A stretch of DNA of 6,501 bases from UBA12151 sp964600645 (GTDB lineage Bacteria > Patescibacteriota > Minisyncoccia > Moranbacterales > UBA9337), in contig CAZRJL010000045.1 of assembly GCA_964600645.1 (NCBI GenBank), positions 1 to 6,501 of the forward strand, written 5' to 3'. The translations under genes were made by a program, and so were the position numbers. Shown here piece by piece: positions 1-6,380 of this stretch. Every line of letters starts with the position of its first letter. Position 1 is the first letter of the stretch. The notes under the pieces are model-generated. The model searched no databases. It saw only the letters and a program-made list of their open reading frames with translations, and was not told the origin of the DNA.

Positions 1-1909
1 AAGTCGGAACTCCCCCTGCATTAGCAAGAAGAACTTGTCCGCCTGTGCCTGCAACCACACTAGCCATAGTATTGACAGCGGTAGTATATAGAATTGTGTT
101 TACTCCTCCGAAAGTCCCTATTCCGGTACCTCCGCGAGCCACCGACAAATATTGCTCGCTAGTAAGAGAAGCGGCTCCGTCCCAAAAAGCAACATATCCG
201 ACAGTTCCCGAACCGGAAAGACCTCCGGCGCCGGCGCCGGAATAAAAAGTCGCTTGACCCGCTCCGGTTCCTACAACAATCCTGTCGTTATCGGTGTCCC
301 ATTCGATTCTTCCTTCTGCGATCGGCGTCGGAGCCAATGATTGAGTTAAGGTAATATTTGAAGCAGAAATCGATCCGCCGGAAATCGTCAAATTATTTGC
401 CAAATAAGCATCCGCAAGAATATCCGCGTTCCACGTTCCAGTCGTGATTGTTCCCAATTCGGTAATATCGGTTGTGTCATTCCAACTCAAAGAAGATCCG
501 TTATTAGATAAAAATTGACCAGCACTTCCTACCGCCATCCTCTGCCATTTAATCACTCCGCCTCCAGTATCAACTCCTGTAATCAAATCTCCGGAAAGTG
601 GAGATGCCACGGTTGTATCAGGATGAGAAAGCGAAAGCAAATTATGCGCTCCGACAAACGGAGAGTTTTGCCAAGTCGGCACACCGCCAACCACTCCCAT
701 TATTTGACCATTGGATCCAATCGGCAATCTCGCCAAAGCAGTTGCGCCGCTGGCATAAATCAAATCACCGCTAACATAAGAAGCTAATCCGGTTCCTCCG
801 TATGCGGCAGTGATCGCATTTCCATGCCAAGTGGTTCCGGTCAAGGTTGAATCAAGATTTATAGTAAGCGTATCAGTCGCACTGCCGACGGTTGCAATAT
901 TTGTTCCTCCGATAATATTCAAAGTATTTCCATTGGAAATCGCTTGATCATCTCCGCTGTCGCCGGAAACGTCAAAAGAAGTAAAACTCCCCGCCGCAAC
1001 TTCCCAACTCAAAGTTGGATTGCCACCGTTCCAATTGAACGTTAAATATTCTCCGTCATCAGCGGCCAATCCTTGAAATTCGGAGAGTATGTTTTCTTGC
1101 TCGGAAAAAAGCAATGACCCAACCGCAATTGAAGAAAGTCCGGTTCCACCAGAAGCAACCGAAACAACTTCATCAGAAGAAAAATCTTGAAAAATTACTC
1201 CGTCATTGGAAAACTGCCAAACCCCACTAGTTCCATTGTATCGCAATGATGGCTTGACGGTTGCGCTTGAAACTGAAAGATCAAAATTATTCCCACTCAA
1301 TGAATCGCTATCGCCAATATTGAAAACGAGTGAATCTGTTCCTTCGTCCGTTCCCTGATCATGCAAACGACTATCGTCTCCCAAAACCAAATCACTATCA
1401 CCCTCTCCGGTTGATAGATAATCATTATCGATTTTTCCGTTTTTTCCCAGTTGCAAAATATCCCCCTCTCCTGTTCCAATCGTCTCGCCATCCAAATACA
1501 TAGCATCGACGGCATTGAGTGCCAAAGGAACCGCCCCCATTTTTTTACGCGGTTTCATTTCACTATCCTCTCCGATTTTTATTCCCAGATAATATTCTTT
1601 GTCCGCAAAATTCAAACCGCTTGGCAATAAATTTTCCGCTCCGAGATTGGTATTGAAAATTCCATTGACGATTTGCACTGTCTGCGTTTCACTCCAAACA
1701 CTAACGGCCGAATTTTCATCGACATAAATTGAAAATTTTATTAGATACTCGCCATTATCAATTTCATTACCCTCATTATTGGAAACATATCCGGAAATTT
1801 CCAGATGTTTTTCCGCCGCCAAGGAAATTTGATACACAAAAAACACTCCTGCCAACAGAATTATTGGAAATGAAAATATTAAAATTTTTGTTTTTATATT
1901 ATCCGTCAT
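1..1909 (-). CDS. Secreted fibre-like surface protein with GGTG repeats (N-terminal 636 codons, open at the left edge)
   Basis: The frame is open from ATG at 1909-1907 to the window edge with no stop, so the C-terminus is missing. Residues 1-32 look like a signal peptide: Lys6 and Lys8, a hydrophobic core at about 9-30, and SLAA near the cleavage site. Residues 37-136 form a domain that ends in YYLGIKIGEDSEMKPR and GAVPLALNA, a pattern I know from N-termini of long surface and fibre proteins. An acidic Gly/Asp-rich stretch follows (137-200, with two TGEGD copies). After it come modules of about 45 residues carrying GGTGL or GGTGI (254-258, 372-376, 593-597) and ending in a PTW/LSW-like strand. 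Between them are GTITTGTWNAD (486-496), EGRIEWDTDNDRI (532-544) and a Gly/Ala hinge (557-568). These resemble phage tail-fibre and CPR beta-strand repeats. I infer an exported adhesin or fibre; ligand and anchoring are unknown. No clear ribosome binding site precedes the ATG. Confidence 0.85.
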   Translation of the reverse strand, partial: MTDNIKTKILIFSFPIILLAGVFFVYQISLAAEKHLEISGYVSNNEGNEIDNGEYLIKFSIYVDENSAVSVWSETQTVQIVNGIFNTNLGAENLLPSGLNFADKEYYLGIKIGEDSEMKPRKKMGAVPLALNAVDAMYLDGETIGTGEGDILQLGKNGKIDNDYLSTGEGDSDLVLGDDSRLHDQGTDEGTDSLVFNIGDSDSLSGNNFDLSVSSATVKPSLRYNGTSGVWQFSNDGVIFQDFSSDEVVSVASGGTGLSSIAVGSLLFSEQENILSEFQGLAADDGEYLTFNWNGGNPTLSWEVAAGSFTSFDVSGDSGDDQAISNGNTLNIIGGTNIATVGSATDTLTINLDSTLTGTTWHGNAITAAYGGTGLASYVSGDLIYASGATALARLPIGSNGQIMGVVGGVPTWQNSPFVGAHNLLSLSHPDTTVASPLSGDLITGVDTGGGVIKWQRMAVGSAGQFLSNNGSSLSWNDTTDITELGTITTGTWNADILADAYLANNLTISGGSISASNITLTQSLAPTPIAEGRIEWDTDNDRIVVGTGAGQATFYSGAGAGGLSGSGTVGYVAFWDGAASLTSEQYLSVARGGTGIGTFGGVNTILYTTAVNTMASVVAGTGGQVLLANAGGVPT

Positions 1910-1921
1910 TTCAATCCGATA

Positions 1922-1937
1922 ATTTGTAATTATAACA
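1922..1937 (-). promoter_or_regulatory. Extended -10 promoter for the fibre-like surface gene
   Basis: Read on the minus strand, 1937-1929 gives TGTTATAAT, whose last eight bases are a perfect extended -10 (TGnTATAAT). No good -35 lies 16-18 bases upstream (TGCAAA is the best), which is acceptable for an extended -10 promoter. Transcription would begin near 1922, leaving a leader of about 12 bases before the ATG at 1909. This suggests the surface gene can be transcribed independently of the membrane-protein gene upstream. The call rests on motif matching only. Confidence 0.5.
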
Positions 1938-1990
1938 TATTTTTATCTGTTTTGCATTTTTATTTTTCATATCTGCCACTCTTTTTGTCA

Positions 1991-2090
1991 NNNNNNNNNN
2001 NNNNNNNNNNNNNNNNNNNNNNNNNNNNNNNNNNNNNNNNNNNNNNNNNNNNNNNNNNNNNNNNNNNNNNNNNNNNNNNNNNNNNNNNNN
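1991..2090. other. Assembly gap (100 N)
   Basis: Exactly 100 undetermined bases, the usual placeholder for a scaffold join of unknown length. It interrupts the 3' part of the minus-strand membrane-protein gene, so neither the length nor the reading frame across it can be trusted. Confidence 0.98.
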
Positions 2091-2797
2091 AGCGCCCATC
2101 CGAAAACATCTTCAATCGCGCCGGCAATCAGATCGAAAACCGATTCTTTTTTCTTGTCGGTATAAATTCCTATATAATTGGTCTTTGCTTCATTATTCCA
2201 TCTGTCTCTAACTTTTATTCTATACAAATATGCCGTTCCGGGGTCCAAATTTCCGATAGTCAAATTGTGATTTATGCCATATTCTTTTTCGCGGATTGTT
2301 ACCGGATTTTGTCCGCCACTTCTGGAATATTCGACCTCGGAAACAGCCGGTTTGTTTGTCTTCCATGCAATTGCCAATTTGGATTCATCCTCGTCTCCGG
2401 CGATGAAGGTTTCCGCCCTGTTGAAAGAAATTTCTATCGGACTATTGTCAAAATCACCTTCTAATAAAGCCACACTGCCGCCAAAATATATTTGACTGAT
2501 TTTATAATTCTCGCTAAAAAGAGCGCCGGATTCTTTTGGTGAAACCGCATCATCTTCTTTTTTGATATCCTCTTTTTCAATATCTCCTTCCGTTTTTATT
2601 TCACTTGAAGAAACTTCTTCATTCTCAATTCTCTTTTCGGAAAATGCTTCATCTTGATCTTGTATGACAGCTTCATTTTTCTTCATTTTCCAGTACAAAA
2701 AAACTGCCGCCACCAGAAATACAAATACAACAAAAACGGCCATCTTTTTGGACTTGAAAAATCTTTTCAACCTCATTTTTTCATATTGAAAATCCAT
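2091..2797 (-). CDS. Single-pass membrane protein with acidic stalk and fibronectin-III-like domain (C-terminus lost in gap)
   Basis: 235 residues are visible from ATG at 2797. A basic N-terminus (RLKRFFKSKK, 9-18) precedes one hydrophobic segment (about 19-36) followed by KMKK, so the N-terminus probably stays inside and the rest is outside. Residues 41-90 are a low-complexity Glu/Asp/Lys/Ser stalk. Residues 137-214 match a fibronectin-III or purple-acid-phosphatase-N-like beta sandwich, with LAIAWKTNKPAVSEVEYS and LDPGTAYLYRIKVRD as the hallmark strands. No catalytic motif is visible, so a binding or scaffold role at the envelope is an inference. An upstream in-frame TTG (2845) would add 16 residues but lies only about six bases from the predicted transcript start. 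ATG 2776 is another option. Past the gap the three frames end at 1988, at 1960 (tail DKKSGRYEK) or at 1911, and the true end cannot be chosen. The ATG has no Shine-Dalgarno sequence at normal spacing. Confidence 0.8.
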
Positions 2798-2831
2798 CTT
2801 GAATTTTGTTTGTTTTTCCAAAAAAACAATT

Positions 2832-2852
2832 TGAATGAAGCACAATCATTCA
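2832..2852. repeat. 7-bp inverted repeat at the predicted transcription start
   Basis: TGAATGA (2832-2838) and TCATTCA (2846-2852) are perfect inverted copies separated by seven bases. The repeat overlaps the predicted start of the membrane-protein transcript. It could be an operator or a 5' hairpin in the leader; the arms are short, so chance is also possible. Confidence 0.35.
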
Positions 2853-2857
2853 TTAAA

Positions 2858-2886
2858 ATTATACCTTTTTTTTCAAATAACCGCAA
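2858..2886 (-). promoter_or_regulatory. Promoter for the FnIII-like membrane protein gene
   Basis: On the minus strand a perfect TATAAT (2863-2858) stands 17 bases downstream of TTGCGG (2886-2881). That is an ideal -10 and a half-matching -35. The predicted start near 2851 gives a leader of about 54 bases to the ATG at 2797. A 7-bp inverted repeat (2832-2852) falls in the first 20 bases of this transcript. Confidence 0.5.
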
Positions 2887-2921
2887 ACCTTTACCGCCGA
2901 TATTCCCGCTACTTTTTTTCT

Positions 2922-2950
2922 TTGACTAAAAACCTTCAAAAGGCTAGAAT
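2922..2950 (+). promoter_or_regulatory. Sigma-70-like promoter for rel
   Basis: TTGACT (2922-2927), a 17-base spacer and TAGAAT (2945-2950) make a near-consensus promoter, one mismatch in each box. Transcription would begin near 2957, giving a leader of about 51 AT-rich bases. The spacer contains a small dyad (CCTT, CAA, AAGG at 2933-2943) that might bind a regulator; this is weak. No stringent-response GC-rich discriminator is obvious. Confidence 0.65.
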
Positions 2951-3007
2951 ATTATTATCATATAACCTACTTATTTGAATAAAAAACATTAGATTTTCCA
3001 AAAAAAT

Positions 3008-4480
3008 ATGCTCACAATTGATGATGTTTTTGAAAATTTCAAACTCCCCCTTACTAAAGAAAGAAAGGATCTCATTTATCGCGCTTTTCTTTTCGCTCAA
3101 AAAGCTCATCAAGGGCAAAAACGCCGCTCCGGAGAAGAATATATCCAGCATTGCTTGGCAACCGCCAAGATATTGGGACAAATCGGAATGGAATCAAAAA
3201 CAGTCGCCGCTGGACTGCTTCATGATGTTCCCGAAGACACATCCATCACTCTTTTGGATTTGGAAAAAGAATTCGGAAGCGAAGTAACCTCCATGGTGGA
3301 AGGCATCACCAAATTAGGAAGAATAAAGCTACGCGAATCCAGAGAAGAATATTTTTTGGAAAATCTACGCAAAATGTTCCTTGCAATGGCGGCCGACATC
3401 CGCGTTGTCATCATCAAGCTCGCCGATAGACTGCACAATATGCAAACCCTTCAATACAATCCTCCGGAAAAACAACACCGAATCGCGATGGAAACTATGG
3501 AGGTTTATGTCCCAATCGCCAACCGACTCGGAATTGGAGAAATAAAAGGAGAACTAGAGGATTTGTCTTTCAAATATCTGGATGGAGAAAATTACACTTA
3601 CGTAAAAAACATCCAAGAAAAACTCTACAAAGAAGGTGAACAATATGTCAATGAGGTTATTCGGGAAATAAAAAAAGAATTGGAAAAAATAGGAATAAAC
3701 GTTATTAATATTCATGGGAGAGCCAAGCACTTGTACAGCCTGTATTTGAAACTTAAGCGCTACGAAATGGATATTTCTCGCATCTATGACCTGATTGCTA
3801 TTCGTATTGTCGTTCCTAATATCGCCGATTGTTATGAAACTCTCGGAATTGTGCACAAAAAATATCGCCCACTGATCGGACGCATCAAAGATTATATTTC
3901 CTTACCCAAACCAAACGGATATCAATCAATCCACACAACGATTTTCGGACCGAAAGGCAGAATTTTGGAAGTCCAAATACGCACCCAAAAAATGCACACG
4001 GAAGCCGAATTCGGAATCGCTTCCCATTGGATATATAATGAATTCGAAAAACAAAAAGGCTGGAAAGGATTATTCAGTAAAAAATCAAAAACCCCGAAAG
4101 AAAGCCTCCCGTGGATCAAACAATTGCAAGAATGGCATCAAGAAACCGGGAGCAATCAAGAAAAATTCCTCGAAGGTTTGCAGATAGATTTTTTCAAAAA
4201 TCATATTTTTGCCTTCACTCCGCTCGGGGACGTCATTGATCTTCCGGAAGAAGCCACGCCGGTAGATTTTGCCTATGCCATTCACAGTGAGATTGGAAAC
4301 CGCACCTCAGGCGCGAAAGTAAACGGAAAAATTGTCACACTTGATTATCAAATAAAAAACGGCGATGTGGTTGATATTATGACTTCCAAAGATGACAAAA
4401 AACCCAGCCGCGATTGGCTGAATTTTGTCAAAACATCCACTGCCAAAACCCAAATCCGCAGAAAATTAAAAAGAGACTAA
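3008..4480 (+). CDS. rel: Short bifunctional (p)ppGpp synthetase/hydrolase (Rel/SpoT family), ends after TGS domain
   Basis: 490 residues. The enzyme makes (p)ppGpp from ATP and GTP/GDP and hydrolyses it, setting the stringent response in the cytoplasm. The HD hydrolase domain (about 20-175) has H48, H72-D73, E76-D77, D140 and N144, the metal and catalytic positions known from Rel of Streptococcus equisimilis. The synthetase domain (about 235-345) has R238, D261 in YDLIAIR, the RIKD motif (292-295) typical of bifunctional enzymes, Y305 in NGYQSIH, and E321 in LEVQIRT. A TGS domain follows (about 399-460), with His426 in the AIHSEIG stretch that in E. coli RelA contacts the tRNA CCA end. The protein stops 30 residues later; full-length Rel runs to about 700-750 with helical, zinc-finger/RIS and ACT domains. 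The ending TAA is clean, so this looks like a natural short form. HDVPEDT has Pro where HDVVEDT is common. No Shine-Dalgarno precedes the ATG. It converges on parB. Confidence 0.95.
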   Translation: MLTIDDVFENFKLPLTKERKDLIYRAFLFAQKAHQGQKRRSGEEYIQHCLATAKILGQIGMESKTVAAGLLHDVPEDTSITLLDLEKEFGSEVTSMVEGITKLGRIKLRESREEYFLENLRKMFLAMAADIRVVIIKLADRLHNMQTLQYNPPEKQHRIAMETMEVYVPIANRLGIGEIKGELEDLSFKYLDGENYTYVKNIQEKLYKEGEQYVNEVIREIKKELEKIGINVINIHGRAKHLYSLYLKLKRYEMDISRIYDLIAIRIVVPNIADCYETLGIVHKKYRPLIGRIKDYISLPKPNGYQSIHTTIFGPKGRILEVQIRTQKMHTEAEFGIASHWIYNEFEKQKGWKGLFSKKSKTPKESLPWIKQLQEWHQETGSNQEKFLEGLQIDFFKNHIFAFTPLGDVIDLPEEATPVDFAYAIHSEIGNRTSGAKVNGKIVTLDYQIKNGDVVDIMTSKDDKKPSRDWLNFVKTSTAKTQIRRKLKRD

Positions 4481-4499
4481 AGATACTATATTAAACAAA

Positions 4500-4534
4500 A
4501 GATAAGAAAAAATATAACAAAATTTTTCTTATCT
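4500..4534. terminator. AT-rich inverted repeat between convergent rel and parB, likely terminator
   Basis: A perfect 12-bp inverted repeat (AGATAAGAAAAA at 4500-4511, its complement at 4523-4534) encloses an 11-base loop. It lies 20 bases after the rel stop and 18 bases after the parB stop, where a two-way terminator is expected. It has only two G-C pairs. The T run after the stem exists only for minus-strand transcripts (TTTTG), so it fits parB better than rel. Confidence 0.5.
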
Positions 4535-4551
4535 GCACAATTAAATAAAAT

Positions 4552-5463
4552 CTACAATACTTTCTCTAAAATTCCATCCAATTCTTCATCCGAATAATAT
4601 TCAATCGTAATTTTTCCCCCGGAATCTCCGGCTTTTTTTATTTTCACTTTTGTCCCGAAAAAACCAGCCAAACGGCTTTCCAAATCTTTCACTTCCGGAT
4701 CAATGGTTATTTTTCTGCTGTGCGTTTTTACGGAAACCTCTTTACTCTTACTTTCCGACTGGCGCACCGTCAAATTATTTTTAAGGATCATTTCAAGAAG
4801 CATTAATTGTTTTTCCGAACTATCCACCGCCAAAAGGGCTTTGGCATGACCTTCGCTGATTTGCCCGGAAGTCAAAGCTTTTTGCGCCTGAACAGGAAGT
4901 TGCAAAAGACGCAGTTTGTTCGCCACTGTACTGCGGTTTTTTCCCATCCGCTCAGCCACCTCTTCTTGATTCATTTGAAATTCATCCGCCAAGTGCTGAT
5001 ACGCTCGAGCTTCTTCAATCGGATTGAGATTATGCCGTTGGACATTTTCAATAATTGCCATCTCTAATTTTTGTTTATCGTCAATCTGACGGACGACAAC
5101 CGGAACCTTTTTGAGACCAGCCAACTTGGCGGCCTGAAATCTTCTTTCTCCGGCAATCAATTCAAATCCATTTCCTTGTCGGCTCACCACCAATGGTTGA
5201 ATAATTCCGTGATTCTTAATTGATTTGGATAATTCCCCTAACTTTTCTTGATCAAAATCAGTCCGCGGTTGATAGGGATTAGCTTTTATTCTTTCGATTT
5301 CAACTTCATTTGAATAATCATTTGCGCCACCCCTCTCATCGACACGATCGTTTCTTTGAGAAAAATCCGCATTCGAAGAAGTATCGTCATTATCTTCATT
5401 TTTTTTGCTTTTTTGCGGTATCAAAGAAGCAAGCCCTCTGCCCAATCCATATTCTTGCGCCAT
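4552..5463 (-). CDS. parB: Chromosome partition protein ParB (Spo0J family)
   Basis: 303 residues, a typical length. ParB binds parS sites near the origin, loads as a CTP-dependent clamp and stimulates ParA. Residues 6-16 (GLGRGLASLIP) are the conserved N-terminal ParA-contact peptide. Residues 17-52 are a polar Asn/Asp/Ser/Arg linker. The ParB/sulfiredoxin-type CTP-binding domain spans about 54-150, with ANPYQPR (61-67), GERRFQA (105-111, the GxRR nucleotide-binding box) and ENVQRHNLNPIEEA (139-152). The helix-turn-helix lies at about 165-186 (NQEEVAERMGKNRSTVANKL), followed by ISEGHAKALLAV (202-213). The C-terminal part (about 240-303) should be the dimerisation domain and ends in ILEKVL. 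It starts 23 bases after the parA stop and is surely cotranscribed with parA. That spacer is pure A/T with no ribosome binding site. Stop is TAG. Confidence 0.96.
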   Translation of the reverse strand: MAQEYGLGRGLASLIPQKSKKNEDNDDTSSNADFSQRNDRVDERGGANDYSNEVEIERIKANPYQPRTDFDQEKLGELSKSIKNHGIIQPLVVSRQGNGFELIAGERRFQAAKLAGLKKVPVVVRQIDDKQKLEMAIIENVQRHNLNPIEEARAYQHLADEFQMNQEEVAERMGKNRSTVANKLRLLQLPVQAQKALTSGQISEGHAKALLAVDSSEKQLMLLEMILKNNLTVRQSESKSKEVSVKTHSRKITIDPEVKDLESRLAGFFGTKVKIKKAGDSGGKITIEYYSDEELDGILEKVL

Positions 5464-5486
5464 AAAATTTTATTTTTAATAAATAA

Positions 5487-6278
5487 CTACACAATAAACC
5501 GCTTTTTTTTCTCTTCAAACTTTGTTCGTTGAATCACCTCTTTGGCAAGACTTTTATATGACCTTGCTCCTTTGGAAAAAGCATCAAAACCCAAAATGGA
5601 TTTTCCGAAACTGGGAGCTTCCGCCAAACGGACACTGCGCGGGATTACACTTTCAAAAACATACCCAGGGAAATGATTCTTGACCTCGGTAACAACTTGG
5701 CGGGACAACCGATTGCGCCTATCATACATCGTCAAAACCGCCCCCATAATTTTCAACTCGGGCTGTAAATTTTCCCGCACCAATTCAATTGTTTCCAAAA
5801 GCTGGCTAAGCCCCTCTAATGCATAATATTCCGTCTGCACCGGAATAATTACTTCGTCGCTGGCAACCAACCCATTAATCGTGAGTAATCCCAAGCTCGG
5901 AGGACTGTCGATTATGATATAGTCATAGTCTGACCTGATTTGACGCAAAACATCATACAAGCGAAACTCGCGATTATCCAAGTGGATCATTTCCACTCCC
6001 GCACCTGCCAATTCCGGAGAAGAAGAAATAATATCATAGCCGGAATTAGACCTGGAAATCACACTGCGCGGATTGTTTCGATTAATCATTATTTGATACA
6101 AGCTTTTGTTCGTATTTCGAATATCCACGCCTGACCCCGAAGAGGCATTTCCCTGTGGATCCAAATCAACCAAAAGCACCGACTTACCCGCATCAAACAA
6201 GTAGGTTGCCAAGTTGACCGCAGTAGTGGTTTTTCCCACCCCGCCCTTTTGATTGATAAGTGAAATTATTTTCGCCAT
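5487..6278 (-). CDS. parA: Chromosome partition ATPase ParA (Soj/MinD family)
   Basis: 263 residues, the usual size of a chromosomal Soj without the N-terminal DNA-binding domain of plasmid type Ia ParA. It is a deviant Walker ATPase whose ATP dimer binds DNA non-specifically and is released by ParB, driving origin segregation. The deviant Walker A box is KGGVGKTT (11-18), with signature Lys11 and Lys16. The A' box is VLLVDLDPQGN (34-44), with Asp38 and Asp40. Walker B is YIIIDSPPS (120-128), with Asp124. MYDRRNRLS and the later IPRSVRLAEAPSFGKSI carry the Arg residues that in Soj contact DNA. The start is ATG at 6278, immediately followed by the N-terminal beta strand AKIISLINQ. Its -10 box ends only nine bases upstream of the ATG, so the mRNA is nearly leaderless. 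It heads the parAB operon. Confidence 0.97.
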   Translation of the reverse strand: MAKIISLINQKGGVGKTTTAVNLATYLFDAGKSVLLVDLDPQGNASSGSGVDIRNTNKSLYQIMINRNNPRSVISRSNSGYDIISSSPELAGAGVEMIHLDNREFRLYDVLRQIRSDYDYIIIDSPPSLGLLTINGLVASDEVIIPVQTEYYALEGLSQLLETIELVRENLQPELKIMGAVLTMYDRRNRLSRQVVTEVKNHFPGYVFESVIPRSVRLAEAPSFGKSILGFDAFSKGARSYKSLAKEVIQRTKFEEKKKRFIV

Positions 6279-6286
6279 ATAATTTT

Positions 6287-6315
6287 ATTATACTACATTG
6301 ACAAAAACCTTTCAA
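6287..6315 (-). promoter_or_regulatory. parAB promoter, nearly leaderless
   Basis: On the minus strand TTGAAA (6315-6310), a 17-base spacer and a perfect TATAAT (6292-6287) form a strong promoter. The predicted start is near 6280, two bases before the parA ATG at 6278, so the message would have almost no leader. The elements interlock with the tRNA promoter on the other strand. Confidence 0.7.
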
Positions 6316-6326
6316 TTCCCTATTCT
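6298..6326 (+). promoter_or_regulatory. Promoter for the interrupted tRNA-Leu gene
   Basis: A perfect TTGACA (6298-6303), 17 bases of spacer and TATTCT (6321-6326, four of six matches) point towards the tRNA. Predicted start is near 6333, about 12 bases ahead of the mature 5' end at 6345. Its -35 box lies inside the spacer of the parA promoter and vice versa. Confidence 0.65.
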
Positions 6327-6344
6327 GAAGTAGTGAATTAACAA

Positions 6345-6380
6345 GCCGATGTGGTGGAATTGGTATACACGCACGACTCA
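6345..6380 (+). tRNA. tRNA-Leu, 5' part only (interrupted in the anticodon loop)
   Basis: The sequence follows the class II tRNA-Leu pattern: acceptor strand GCCGATG (6345-6351), TG linker, three-pair D stem GTG/CAC (6354-6356 with 6368-6370), a D loop containing TTGG, then the anticodon 5' strand CACGA (6372-6376) and loop bases C32, T33, C, A (6377-6380). The expected continuation for tRNA-Leu(CAA) is AAA then TCGTG. Instead the sequence turns to CCCTAAACC, and neither the matching TCGTG strand nor an acceptor 3' strand (CATCGGC) occurs before the window end. The gene is therefore interrupted, with the 3' part presumably beyond the edge. The CAA anticodon is inferred from the loop and from resemblance to known Leu tRNAs; if the break follows T33, the anticodon is not determined by this window. 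A truncated pseudogene is the main alternative. Confidence 0.75.

Noticed and set aside
225..240. Perfect 16-bp GC-rich palindrome CCGGCGCCGGCGCCGG
   Set aside because: It is the codon run for the Gly-Ala-Gly-Ala-Gly hinge of the surface protein; repeated GGC and GCC codons make the palindrome automatically.
515..787. Plus-strand open frames within 1-1900
   Set aside because: They lie opposite the continuous minus-strand surface-protein frame, show no domain pattern, and are shadows of its codon bias.
2798..2845. Upstream TTG start adding 16 residues to the membrane protein
   Set aside because: The added part is not needed for the membrane segment, the codon is TTG, and it would lie only about six bases after the predicted transcript start; ATG 2797 is preferred.
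4481..6344. parS site search near parAB
   Set aside because: I looked for a 16-bp near-palindrome like TGTTTCACGTGAAACA in the spacers and genes and saw none; parS may lie elsewhere.
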